A DNA stretch of 64,000 nucleotides from Lysinibacillus sp. FSL M8-0337 (GTDB lineage: Bacteria; Bacillota; Bacilli; Bacillales_A; Planococcaceae), in assembly GCF_038593855.1 (NCBI RefSeq), contig NZ_CP151996.1, positions 1,302,001-1,366,000 of the forward strand. The letters are read 5' to 3'. The notes below the pieces were generated by a model that saw only the letters and a program-made list of their open reading frames with translations, searched no databases and was not told where the DNA came from. Of the stretch, positions 18,262 through 25,733 are shown piece by piece (within the stretch, counting starts at the first letter, position 1; the number at the start of each line of letters is the position of its first letter). Both the position numbers and the translations under genes were made by a program.

Positions 18262-19390
18262 TTATTTTTGTTGCTCCATATATTTATCGAAACTCTCGAT
18301 AGACTTTTGTTTAATATTTTCTGATAAATGTGCATAAATATTCATAGTTGTCATTATGGACTCGTGCCCTAATCTTTCGGAAATCGACTTCATATCCCAT
18401 CCAGCTTCCATCAACATAACAGTGTGAGTATGACGGGTAGAGTGAATCGGAAGTTTTTCTATACCAACATGTTCAAGTGCTGATTTAAATATATTGTACA
18501 GCGTAGAACGGGGCAGTGGCGAGCCGTCATCACGAGCAAAAATAAAGATTCAATTCATGGTTGTATAAAGCACCAACTAACATTTTTTGTTCTGTACGAT
18601 ACTTTATAAATGTTTTCAATTTTTGCATGTATTTAGTTCGCATATGGATATCCCGAGTAGATGCAGCTGTTTTGGGCGAACCTAATATCTCATCTTCATC
18701 TTCTGGATGAAAGTTAAGCGTCTGATCTACTTTTAATGAATTATTTCGCCAATCTATATCATCCAATCGAAGTGCAGCACATTCACCTTTTCGCATCCCA
18801 CTTTCAAAAAGCGTTTCAAAAAATAAGCCATACGTATAGTCTCGTTTGTAAATGTAAGCTAGTATTTCTTGTACATACTTTGGCTCAACAAATTTTAGTT
18901 TTTTGGTCGGCAATTTCTTCATAACTACATGTTCACATGGATTTTTGAGGATGTAACCATTAATTACAGCTCTTTTCATACATTGATTAATAGCACTGTG
19001 AATACGTTTAGCACTATTTAAAGCAAGCCCTTTCTCCATTAGAGAATCGATAAATTTCTGATACATCATCGGTTTTATATCGCCCAATTTATAGTTGCCG
19101 AAATTTAGAATTCCATGTTTTGTAATAGCATGTTTATAAGTGCGGTACGTGCTGGTTTTTACTTTTCCTTTTATATAGTGTTCAAGCCAAGATAAAGAAA
19201 ATTCTTCAAATGTAGCCATACCAGCATACGACTCATGAGAACTAAACTCCAGTTCCTTTTGTCGTGCAGCAAGCTGCGCTTCCTTCTTTGTTACAAAATC
19301 ACTTTCACCATACTCACGCCACTCGTCTTGATTATCCTTCACACGAATCCGGTATGACCAATACTTACCTCTCCTACGAAATGAAGCCAT
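18262..19390 (-). pseudogene. phage tyrosine integrase, frameshifted near the catalytic C terminus
   Basis: The uninterrupted part (stop at 18530) is 286 residues. It has an arm-binding N terminus (MASFRRRGKYWSYRIRV), a SAM-like core-binding domain near 60-150, and the first catalytic arginine R200 in SGMRKGECAAL. The rest of the catalytic domain lies in another frame down to a stop at 18262-18264: FARDDGSPLPRSTLYNIF, then HSTRHTHTVML (HxxR), RLGHES and the nucleophile tyrosine in MTTMNIYAHLS. A one-base change around 18540-18560 breaks the gene; undoing it would give about 375 residues, normal for Tn916/phage integrases. A sequencing error cannot be excluded. Confidence 0.85.
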
Positions 19391-19425
19391 ACTAATCCCT
19401 CCTTAATTAGCACACTAGCGAGTAA

Positions 19426-19929
19426 TCACAGTTCCTGTAAACTTTTTCGATATGCCAATTCGGCATAAACTCTTTTATTGCTTATGTATTGTGTCAGTCG
19501 TTTTACAGCAAAATCGTATTCGACATTAAATAGCTCTTGTATTTGGATTGCTGTGATTGAATTGTTGTAGTATAAATTTAGCTCATCCAACATGAAAGAG
19601 GGGATACAGGCATGGTACATGAAGTTATTTGCCTTGTTCTCTTGGTACTCTATCCAAGTATGGGCCATACGACCTTGATGACCCGTGTGAAAAAGGACAT
19701 GTGCTAGCTCATGACAAAAATCTTGCCATTGTTGCTGGAAAGACAAATGCTCATTTAAAAAAATAAAATTCGAGTTTTTTAAAAAAGCAGCTTGGCTACT
19801 TTCGTCCCAGTAATGTATCTTGATATCTAAACAATCTGCTATTTTAAAAAAATTTATTTGTTTTGGCTTAAGAATATCCATTTTGATATAAAACTGTTTG
19901 ATGAAATCATCTAAGTGACTAGAATACAT
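19426..19929 (-). CDS. ImmA/IrrE-family metallopeptidase
   Basis: This 167-residue protein carries the zinc-protease motif HELAHVLFHTGH near residues 70-81, characteristic of ImmA/IrrE proteins that cleave or relieve phage and ICE repressors after DNA damage. Its place in the lysogeny block, two genes from the Xre-type repressor and in the same direction, fits a role in prophage induction. The upstream region contains GGAGTCGATTTC as a ribosome binding site. The target repressor is inferred. Confidence 0.88.
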   Translation of the reverse strand: MYSSHLDDFIKQFYIKMDILKPKQINFFKIADCLDIKIHYWDESSQAAFLKNSNFIFLNEHLSFQQQWQDFCHELAHVLFHTGHQGRMAHTWIEYQENKANNFMYHACIPSFMLDELNLYYNNSITAIQIQELFNVEYDFAVKRLTQYISNKRVYAELAYRKSLQEL

Positions 19930-20006
19930 GAAATCGACTCCTTAAAATAGAACAAGTGTTCTTTTTAAGTGTACTATAAATCCCCACTATTTGGTAGGGG
20001 GGAAGT

Positions 20007-20792
20007 CTAGTTTTTTAATTTGTATATTTCAATTATATATTTTTCTCCATTATTTCGTTTAACAGCTTTAATTTTTTTTTCTTTATTAAATAAAACTGAT
20101 GTATTTTCACTGATTGAATAATCTAATTCTAATTTAAATTCTATAGGTAATCTATTTTCTAGAATAGAAATCAAAATATATTCTTTTTTCTCAATTGGTT
20201 TATAGACTACGAGTAGTACAACTTGCATTAATGAGAAAAAAAGAAAAATTAAAATAGATTCTAAATTATTTTGCTGGGATATTTCACTGATTGAAGTAAT
20301 ATAGAACGGGAGTAAGAGTGAAACAGCGAAAATTACACTTGAAATAAAAGTAAAGATTAAAATAATTATATAAAATATTGAATGGAGAAGGTGTTTTTTA
20401 TTCACATAAATTTGTATTTTCTTCAGACGAGCAAAAACATAGAATAATAAAAAGAGAACGGATAAAACAACAAACACTATAGATAAAAATAAAAAAATAA
20501 CAAATATGAGTGGGGCTTTTACCATAATATATGCATTTAAAAAAGTAAATCCTGTGAACATTATGTACAAAACTAAAAAAATGAAAATTGTTTTTGTAAT
20601 TTGAATAGGGCTGTGGCTCCGTTTATGCATTAACTTAATATCAAATGAATCATACGATAAAGAAGTAAAAAGTTTAGGAATTAAAATCATAAATACGATA
20701 ACAGGTATAGTACAAATTAAATAATAAGGTGAAATGTTAATTTTCTCATATTGTATACTTTTTAAAAATAGCTTAATAAATTCTATAGTCAT
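20007..20792 (-). CDS. multi-pass membrane protein in the lysogeny block, unknown function
   Basis: The chosen ATG at 20792 follows GAAGGAGAAT and gives 262 residues; an upstream in-frame start adds a hydrophobic tail without a ribosome site. About five to six hydrophobic segments are visible (for example ISPYYLICTIPVIVFMILI near the N terminus and LLPFYI further on), and the C-terminal 60 residues are hydrophilic and basic. I do not recognise a family. Genes in this slot between peptidase and repressor are expressed in the lysogen and sometimes act in superinfection exclusion, but that is only inference here. Confidence 0.65.
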   Translation of the reverse strand: MTIEFIKLFLKSIQYEKINISPYYLICTIPVIVFMILIPKLFTSLSYDSFDIKLMHKRSHSPIQITKTIFIFLVLYIMFTGFTFLNAYIMVKAPLIFVIFLFLSIVFVVLSVLFLLFYVFARLKKIQIYVNKKHLLHSIFYIIILIFTFISSVIFAVSLLLPFYITSISEISQQNNLESILIFLFFSLMQVVLLVVYKPIEKKEYILISILENRLPIEFKLELDYSISENTSVLFNKEKKIKAVKRNNGEKYIIEIYKLKN

Positions 20793-20863
20793 GACAATTG
20801 ATTCTCCTTCATAACATATGTAATAAAAATTATAGTTATATATTTTTATAAACAACAGATAGT

Positions 20864-20896
20864 AAAAAGGACATGTAATTATTACACGTCCTTTTT
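20864..20896. terminator. bidirectional terminator after the repressor gene
   Basis: AAAAAGGACATGT and ACACGTCCTTTTT pair around a 7-base AT-rich loop. On the minus strand it ends repressor transcription right at its stop codon, leaving the membrane-protein gene to its own promoter. Confidence 0.75.
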
Positions 20897-21254
20897 AATT
20901 TAAATCATTTTTGATAATATCCCACATTTTTCGTAGTTTACGTAGTTCTTCTTCACTCGAATTCGGAAGTTCTTTGTACCATAATTGTAAGTCTGGATTG
21001 TTAACGAAAGCTTGAAATTCTTCTTCGTCATTTTCACGTGGTGTAAGTGCTGGGGTGTCTATTCGACCAAGAAGGTAGTCTGTGCTCACTTCGAGTACGT
21101 TTGCTAAATTAAGGAGCTCACTATCTTTAACGGGTCTCTCGTTAGATTCAATTCGATTCATAACGCTAACATTTAAATTAACTCGATTGGCTAATTCACG
21201 TTGCGTCCATCCTCTTTTTTCTCGTAATGAGATTATCTTTTTTCCTATATCCAT
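20895..21254 (-). CDS. Xre-family phage repressor (CI-like)
   Basis: This 119-residue protein (ATG 21254, preceded by GCGGTGAAAAC) has an N-terminal helix-turn-helix: MDIGKKIISLREKRGWTQRE, then LANRVNLNVSVMNRIESNER. The C terminus is short and acidic (residues 75-119) and lacks a LexA-like protease fold, in line with the separate ImmA-type peptidase. It is transcribed divergently from the Cro-like gene, and four copies of a TTGCTAAAAYAG motif lie in and just beyond the divergent promoter region. It is very probably the lysogeny master repressor. Confidence 0.88.
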   Translation of the reverse strand: MDIGKKIISLREKRGWTQRELANRVNLNVSVMNRIESNERPVKDSELLNLANVLEVSTDYLLGRIDTPALTPRENDEEEFQAFVNNPDLQLWYKELPNSSEEELRKLRKMWDIIKNDLN

Positions 21255-21320
21255 GTTTTCACCGCTTTCAGTGAGATCATATGTTAAATATATCATGTTT
21301 CCGTTTTAGAAATAAATAAA

Positions 21321-21401
21321 TTGCTAAAATAGAAATTTAATACTTGAATTTCTATTTTAGCAATGGTATATTGTTACCAACGGGTTGCTAAAACAGAAAT
21401 T
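21321..21401. promoter_or_regulatory. phage operator array (three sites) between repressor and cro
   Basis: TTGCTAAAATAGAAATT (21321-21337), its exact reverse complement (21347-21363) and TTGCTAAAACAGAAATT (21385-21401) fill the divergent promoter region. A fourth copy, TTGCTAAAACAGCAATT, lies at 21626-21642 over the stop of the Cro-like gene and is a clear palindrome (TTGCT, five bases, AGCAA). The array is the likely binding site for repressor and Cro. Confidence 0.82.
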
Positions 21402-21420
21402 AGTAAGAGGTGAAATTCAA

Positions 21421-21645
21421 GTGAAAATATTTAATTTGGCATTTGTTAAGCAACGTAGACAGGAGTTGAAAATGACACTTCAAGAGGCAGCTGATTCAAT
21501 GAATATGAAGAATGCTTCTACTTATTTGAAGTATGAAAATGGCACATATTCATTCAAAGCCGAGCAACTGCCTTTGCTAGCAAAAATGTTGAAATGCAGT
21601 ACTGAAAATTTTTTTATCAAAATAATTGCTAAAACAGCAATTTAA
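21421..21645 (+). CDS. Cro-like Xre-family regulator
   Basis: The GTG at 21421 is eight bases after AGAGGTG and gives a 74-residue protein that is essentially one helix-turn-helix domain (FVKQRRQELKMTLQEAADSM, then ASTYLKYENG). The in-frame TTG at 21385 would put the start inside an operator. It is the first rightward gene opposite the repressor, the normal place for Cro. An operator copy overlaps its 3' end. Confidence 0.82.
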   Translation: MKIFNLAFVKQRRQELKMTLQEAADSMNMKNASTYLKYENGTYSFKAEQLPLLAKMLKCSTENFFIKIIAKTAI

Positions 21646-21658
21646 AGAGGTGAGCTAA

Positions 21659-21928
21659 ATGTTACAAGTGCAAATTGATCCATCATTTGCTGAAACAATA
21701 CTACGTGAAGAAATTCAAAAGAACATTGAACAAGTAAGCATCAAGACGTTGTTTTGGGATATGAAAGAACTTTGCAGACAGGTGCAAATGAGTGAGACGT
21801 TTGTGAAGGAACAATTTTTTTATAATCCCGACTTTCCAAAATTCAGAGTAGGCAAGAAATGGCTTATGCCTGCTAAGCAAACGGAAGAGTTTTTGTTGGC
21901 ATGGATTGCACAACAACCAAGGAATTGA
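21659..21928 (+). CDS. small phage DNA-binding protein, DUF771/excisionase-like
   Basis: This 89-residue protein follows the Cro-like gene by 13 bases with AGAGGTGAG as ribosome site. The C-terminal half has the pattern LCRQVQMSETFVKEQF then FPKFRVGKKWLMPAKQTEEF, resembling the winged-helix of DUF771 and phage excisionase-type proteins (a helix-turn-helix followed by a W-containing strand). The family name is recalled from pattern, not searched. A role as excisionase or early regulator is plausible. Confidence 0.6.
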   Translation: MLQVQIDPSFAETILREEIQKNIEQVSIKTLFWDMKELCRQVQMSETFVKEQFFYNPDFPKFRVGKKWLMPAKQTEEFLLAWIAQQPRN

Positions 21929-22094
21929 GGGGGTAACGTCTTCTTGTCGCTACCCTTAAACATTCAAATTTTTAAGAAAGTTGTTTGAGGAATAGGACGA
22001 GGGTTTTCATTTACATTGTTTTCTTCTTATAAATAATTTTAATCGAAAACAACTATATAGAGTATGCTGATTCGGCATAAAAGGTGGTGTGACA

Positions 22095-22376
22095 ATGAAG
22101 TTAGGCGTGATATTAAAGACTTGTCGAGAATTTGCAGGCCTCTCTCAAGAAGAATTGGCAGCTCGGATGAACCGGAGTCAAACATGTATCTCACGGTATG
22201 AAAATGAACGTAAAGTTCCTGATGTTTTTACTTTTATGGATTGGTTTAAACAAACAAACACGCAGGAAGTTGGTATAACTCTCTCACAAGGATTGATGAG
22301 TGGATTAGACATTGCAACAGTTATACAAACGTTACTGCCGATAGTAGGTGGGTTTGCATGGCTAAGTATTTTTTAA
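22095..22376 (+). CDS. Xre-family regulator with hydrophobic C terminus
   Basis: ATG 22095 lies seven bases after AAGGTGG. The 93-residue protein has an N-terminal helix-turn-helix (FAGLSQEELAARMNRSQTCI then SRYENER, near residues 14-43) and a C-terminal hydrophobic stretch (TVIQTLLPIVGGFAWLSIF) that could be a membrane or oligomerisation segment. A palindrome-like TATGCTGATTCGGCATA (22062-22078) lies directly upstream and may be its operator. It stands apart from the Cro-like gene by about 165 bases. Confidence 0.75.
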   Translation: MKLGVILKTCREFAGLSQEELAARMNRSQTCISRYENERKVPDVFTFMDWFKQTNTQEVGITLSQGLMSGLDIATVIQTLLPIVGGFAWLSIF

Positions 22377-22389
22377 AGGAGTTGGTTGT

Positions 22390-22461
22390 ATGAGAGGAAA
22401 TATAAGTAATTGCATTTGTAATAAAAAGAAAAAATGCAAGCGCATATGCACCTGCATCTGA
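22390..22461 (+). CDS. 23-residue cysteine-rich micropeptide
   Basis: A 24-codon frame starts at ATG 22390, eight bases after AAGGAG, which overlaps the end of the upstream regulator gene. The product starts MRGNISN and is built of CIC, a block of lysines, and CKRICTCI; five of 23 residues are cysteine and seven are lysine or arginine. It is too short for most gene callers. The good ribosome site and tight placement favour real translation. The composition suggests metal binding or a small regulator, but there is no recognised family. Confidence 0.5.
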   Translation: MRGNISNCICNKKKKCKRICTCI

Positions 22462-22568
22462 TTGAACTGAAACTTTGGTCGGTGAACAGTTCAAATAATA
22501 TATTACAAACCTTGTCCTTTAATTATGGACAAATTTACTAAATAAGTCAACATCAGGGGGGGTTTATT

Positions 22569-22796
22569 ATGAATCAAATTTTAGAGCAACTTTATATGTT
22601 TCTAAATCAAGAGAAGGAAACCTTATCAGATCGTGCAATGGCAGTAGCTGATTATAGTACAGGACAAAACCATGAGGAGCACATTGAAAAGTTAATTGCC
22701 TACAATCTTCAAAAAGGTCGCACCAATGGTGTTGAAGATGTTATTCGCCATATCGAAAAAGTAATGTCAGCAACAAAAACATTAAAAGTAATTTGA
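22569..22796 (+). CDS. phage early hypothetical protein (75 aa)
   Basis: This small acidic-to-neutral helical protein starts MNQILEQLYMFLNQEKETLS and ends near HIEKVMSATKTLKVI. AGGGGGGG precedes the ATG. No membrane segment or known motif is visible. It sits among early phage genes upstream of the antirepressor. I do not recognise the family. Confidence 0.65.
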   Translation: MNQILEQLYMFLNQEKETLSDRAMAVADYSTGQNHEEHIEKLIAYNLQKGRTNGVEDVIRHIEKVMSATKTLKVI

Positions 22797-22872
22797 TTTG
22801 TTCTCGTCACAGGATTCACAAATGGTTTGTGAGTCCGATGATGCGAATGCATCTGAAAGGCAGGTGAAACTG

Positions 22873-23007
22873 ATGAAAGTCGTTACTGGTGAATGGCTTG
22901 CTTTGAAGTCGGCTGAACGAATGGCCCGTATTGAAGAAGCTAAGAGTCTTTGGGACGCTCGCTTTAGAAGGCATAAAAAAAGCTTACAAGCACTGGCATG
23001 CGAGTAA
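22873..23007 (+). CDS. phage early hypothetical protein (44 aa)
   Basis: I prefer ATG 22873, which follows CAGGTGAAACTG, to the far-upstream TTG at 22798 that lacks a ribosome site. The 44-residue product is mostly one amphipathic helix (LKSAERMARIEEAKSLWDAR) and strongly charged. A near-perfect stem-loop (GGATTCACAAA and TTTGTGAGTCC, 22813-22837) lies 36 bases upstream. Function unknown. Confidence 0.5.
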   Translation: MKVVTGEWLALKSAERMARIEEAKSLWDARFRRHKKSLQALACE

Positions 23008-23074
23008 GCAACTATCAAAATACATTAATTAGATTATAGCAAATATCCAAGCTAACAGCAAGGGAGGGCATTAT

Positions 23075-23731
23075 ATGTCAGAACTTATCGTGCATGGTGG
23101 CAAGCGAGTTTTAACAAGTGTGCAACTTGCAGAACCATTTGGCACAAATGCAAAAGTTATTAATCGGAATTTTAGTCGTAATCAGAATCAATTTGTTGAG
23201 GGCGAGCATTATTTCCAGTTAACAGGAGATGCACTAAAGGCTTTCAAGGCTGAACGTCCAAATGACGCTAGCCTTAAATTCACAGCATCCTTGAATCTTT
23301 GGACTGAAAAGGGAGCATGGCTTCACGCCAGTTACTTAAAAGGCAGTCGAGCAAAAGAAGCACTCCATACACTAATAGACGGCTACTATAACATTTTAGA
23401 ACAACCTCAACACATTGTGCCGAATCAAGCGCAACCATTAGCGATTACTTATGAGCACATTCAGCAAATCGAAAGCAGGTTGGAAGTTGTGGAAAAACAA
23501 TTACGAGAGTCAACATTACATTCAGGTGAACAAACGCGACTACGGATTGAAGTAACTAAACGAGTCAATCAGCTAGTTCGTAATAAAAAAGATGCTAGGG
23601 GTGCGCTATTCCGCGCAATATATTCCGCCATCAAAGAACGCTACCAAGTCGGCTCCTATCGTGACGTCAAACAACATGAGCTACAGGATGCATTACGATT
23701 TGTAGCGCAATGGGGAGGTGATGCTTCATGA
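23075..23731 (+). CDS. phage antirepressor, ORF6N/ORF6C type
   Basis: This 218-residue protein has an N-terminal ORF6N (KilA-N-related) domain near residues 1-90 (VLTSVQLAEPFGTNAKVINR, NFSRNQNQF, EGEHYFQL, LWTEKGAWLHASYLKG) and a C-terminal ORF6C-like domain near 150-215 (RVNQLVRNKKDARGALFRAI, then YQVGSYRDVK), joined by a coiled linker. Such proteins counter the repressor or act as early regulators. The start follows AAGGGAGGG. It overlaps the next small gene by four bases. Confidence 0.85.
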   Translation: MSELIVHGGKRVLTSVQLAEPFGTNAKVINRNFSRNQNQFVEGEHYFQLTGDALKAFKAERPNDASLKFTASLNLWTEKGAWLHASYLKGSRAKEALHTLIDGYYNILEQPQHIVPNQAQPLAITYEHIQQIESRLEVVEKQLRESTLHSGEQTRLRIEVTKRVNQLVRNKKDARGALFRAIYSAIKERYQVGSYRDVKQHELQDALRFVAQWGGDAS

Positions 23732-23883
23732 AACGAGGACGTAAATTGACTGTCAAAGAAAGCAATCATGTTAAAGCATTTCGTTTGAATCCTGCCAATT
23801 GGTTCATCAGCGAAAAGCTAATAGACAAGTGGATAATTGTTCATCGTTTGACGGGTAAGCCACGCATAATACCAGCACCATAG
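23728..23883 (+). CDS. small basic phage protein (51 aa)
   Basis: The ATG at 23728 overlaps the antirepressor stop (ATGA). The product begins MKRGRKLTVKESNHVKAFRL and continues NPANWFISEKL, then IIVHRLTGKPRIIPAP. The layout (basic N terminus, LNPxNW, VHRxTGxxRxIPA) matches a small phage family that I recall as DUF6906-like. It is common just upstream of replication genes. No function is known to me. Confidence 0.65.
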   Translation: MKRGRKLTVKESNHVKAFRLNPANWFISEKLIDKWIIVHRLTGKPRIIPAP

Positions 23884-23894
23884 GAGGAACAACT

Positions 23895-24863
23895 ATGAAT
23901 CTATTAATCAACGAACCACCGTTGCAAGTGTTACCTACGCTTGCAGTTGCGATTGGGCTAAACAATTCCATTGTAGTGCAGCAGGTGCATTATTGGCTAC
24001 GTGTATCAAAGAATGAACGTGATGGTCACAAATGGGTGTACAAAACTATTGATGAGTGGCATGAGGAGTTTCCATTTTGGTCAAAGCGAACTTTAGAACG
24101 CGTTATTCAAAATCTTGAGGATATGAAAATTCTAGCTGCAGGCAACTATAACAAGCTCAGAATGGATCGTACAAAATGGTACCGCATTGATTATGAAATG
24201 CTTCATAAATGTTGCAAAGACGCAAACCGACAAAATGGCGGAATGCAAACCGACAAAATGGCGGATTCCATACCGCCAAATAGTCATATTGGAAACCGAC
24301 AAAATGGCGTGAACGTTTCCGACAAAATGGCGGTACCAATAACCAGAGAATACACAGAGACTACTACAGAGAATACACAGAGACAAAATAGTCGCAAACG
24401 AGTTTACGACGAATCTTCTGTGCATTATCAATTAGCTAATAGACTCTATCAAAAAATACTGATAGATGACCCTAGCTTTAAACAACCGAACATGAATACC
24501 TGGGCTGATAGTATTCGCTTAATGATGGAACAGGATGCTAGAACAGTTGAACAAATTGAATACCTTATCGACTGGTCACAAGATAATTCATTTTGGAAAT
24601 CAAATATTCTCTCAACCAAAAAGTTACGTGAGAAAGCAACAACGCTTATACGCCAAATAAAGGCTGATAAGGCTAAAGAAGTGAAAGCCAAGCAATCAGT
24701 ACCTAACTATCGTCAAAATCGTAAAGAACTTGTGCCTGAATGGTTTGAAAAACGCAATGAGGATAATAGTGAAAGCCAATCTACTGATCAAACAATTGAC
24801 TTTGAAGCAGAGCGCCAAAAGGTATTAGAAATGCTAGGAAAGGGGTCTAACGATGCGAAATGA
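23895..24863 (+). CDS. phage replication initiator / replisome organizer
   Basis: This 322-residue protein has an N-terminal winged-helix of the phage replisome-organizer type (GLNNSIVVQQVHYWLR, WHEEFPFWSKRTLERVIQNL) near residues 20-100, then a low-complexity linker (NRQNGG, DKMADS) and a DnaD-like C-terminal region near 190-260 (WADSIRLMMEQDARTVEQIE, FWKSNILS). The linker is encoded by four 15-17 bp iterons that probably form the replication origin, as in lambda O. It starts 11 bases after the previous stop behind AGGAGGAAC. No dnaC-type helicase loader follows. Confidence 0.85.
   Translation: MNLLINEPPLQVLPTLAVAIGLNNSIVVQQVHYWLRVSKNERDGHKWVYKTIDEWHEEFPFWSKRTLERVIQNLEDMKILAAGNYNKLRMDRTKWYRIDYEMLHKCCKDANRQNGGMQTDKMADSIPPNSHIGNRQNGVNVSDKMAVPITREYTETTTENTQRQNSRKRVYDESSVHYQLANRLYQKILIDDPSFKQPNMNTWADSIRLMMEQDARTVEQIEYLIDWSQDNSFWKSNILSTKKLREKATTLIRQIKADKAKEVKAKQSVPNYRQNRKELVPEWFEKRNEDNSESQSTDQTIDFEAERQKVLEMLGKGSNDAK
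24224..24332 (+). repeat. candidate phage replication origin iterons
   Basis: CCGACAAAATGGCG occurs four times; extended units start at 24224, 24247, 24293 and 24316, so they fall on a 23 bp register with one degenerate slot at about 24270. They lie inside the initiator gene, between its DNA-binding and C-terminal parts. Confidence 0.78.
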
Positions 24864-24987
24864 ATTAGTTTTTATTCTTCACTTGACTGGATATTCAGAA
24901 CAATATCTTGAAAAATTGTCTGACGAAGAACTGAATCATATGTACGATGCTCAAATGGACAAAGGCATGAATGAAAGAGTGGTGTAG
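24853..24987 (+). CDS. small phage protein, BH0509-like (44 aa)
   Basis: The ATG at 24853 overlaps the initiator stop and follows AAAGGGG. The product (MRNELVFILHLTGYSEQYLE, then LSDEELNHMYDAQMDKG) fits the short 'BH0509' pattern of a leucine-rich helix followed by L-S/T-D-E-E-L; the name is recalled rather than searched. Function unknown. Confidence 0.55.
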   Translation: MRNELVFILHLTGYSEQYLEKLSDEELNHMYDAQMDKGMNERVV

Positions 24988-24990
24988 TCA

Positions 24991-25128
24991 ATGACCAATC
25001 ATTTCTATGGAGGCAAAGTTGTTTAAGTCGTTACGCAACATGATTTGCAAAAGAAAGTTGCAGATAGCGAAAAACGTGACTGGCGGAAAGTAGGAAAATT
25101 CACACGGCATCACTACAGTGGTCATTGA
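24991..25128 (+). pseudogene. small phage gene with an in-frame stop
   Basis: From ATG 24991 the frame reads MTNHFYGGKVV, meets TAA at 25024-25026, and continues as VVTQHDLQKKVADSEKRDWR and on to RHHYSGH with a stop at 25126. The downstream part has coding-like composition and ends at the start region of the next gene, so the TAA probably interrupts a 45-residue protein. A leaderless short peptide plus noncoding sequence is the alternative. Confidence 0.45.
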
Positions 25129-25166
25129 TGCTGTGTGATGGAGAGAAAATCGAAGGAGGGGTATTA

Positions 25167-25733
25167 GTGAATGCAGATATTCAGTTTTTGAAGGACTTAC
25201 AAACTCAAATGAAATGGGAAGATGAACATGATTATGACAGCCAAGCATCACCCCGATTCTGGGTGCTAATGGATTATCGAGAAGTACCAGCAAATGAAGA
25301 TTATGACGATGGCTTCGATTCATATTTCCATAACGATGGTGAGCATACAGAATTTCGTAATTTTGATGAGTTGAAAGACTTTATCGAAGAATATTACGAG
25401 GATGAAGTAGATGATTATCTGCAGTCATTGCTTAATGATGAATCAAAGCATTTTGATACTTTATGGGCTCATATTGAGAACCACCTGAATGATTGCGGTT
25501 TCTTCAGTAAAGTTTTCTGCAAGCGAGAAGAATTCATTGTCCAGGACACTATGTTTCTTACGAAAGAAGAAGCCAAACGTCATCTTGAATTAAATCATTA
25601 CCACTATACGAAAGAAGCTCACACATACGCTATGACAGCTTGGCGAGCACCGAAAGTAGCACGATTACTCAATATTCTGATGTCGTTCAATTGGGATTCG
25701 GTGCAAGTGAAGGAGGGTGAGTCAGTTGGGTGA
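25167..25733 (+). CDS. acidic phage early protein (188 aa), unknown
   Basis: GTG 25167 lies seven bases after GAAGGAGGGG; this start is preferred to an upstream TTG at 25125. The protein is very acidic (RNFDELKDFIEEYYEDEVDD), soluble and without signal or membrane segments; the C-terminal third contains FLTKEEAKRHLELNHYHYTK. I recall similar proteins in Bacillales prophages but no function. It overlaps the next gene by eight bases. Confidence 0.7.
   Translation: MNADIQFLKDLQTQMKWEDEHDYDSQASPRFWVLMDYREVPANEDYDDGFDSYFHNDGEHTEFRNFDELKDFIEEYYEDEVDDYLQSLLNDESKHFDTLWAHIENHLNDCGFFSKVFCKREEFIVQDTMFLTKEEAKRHLELNHYHYTKEAHTYAMTAWRAPKVARLLNILMSFNWDSVQVKEGESVG

Noticed and set aside
19450..19465. CGGCATAAAC stretch in the ImmA-like gene resembling the palindrome at 22062-22078
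   Set aside because: Only a half-match inside coding sequence; not enough to call a second operator.
22798..22872. N-terminal extension of the 44 aa phage protein from TTG 22798
   Set aside because: No ribosome site at 22798, whereas CAGGTGA precedes ATG 22873; the extension also covers a stem-loop.
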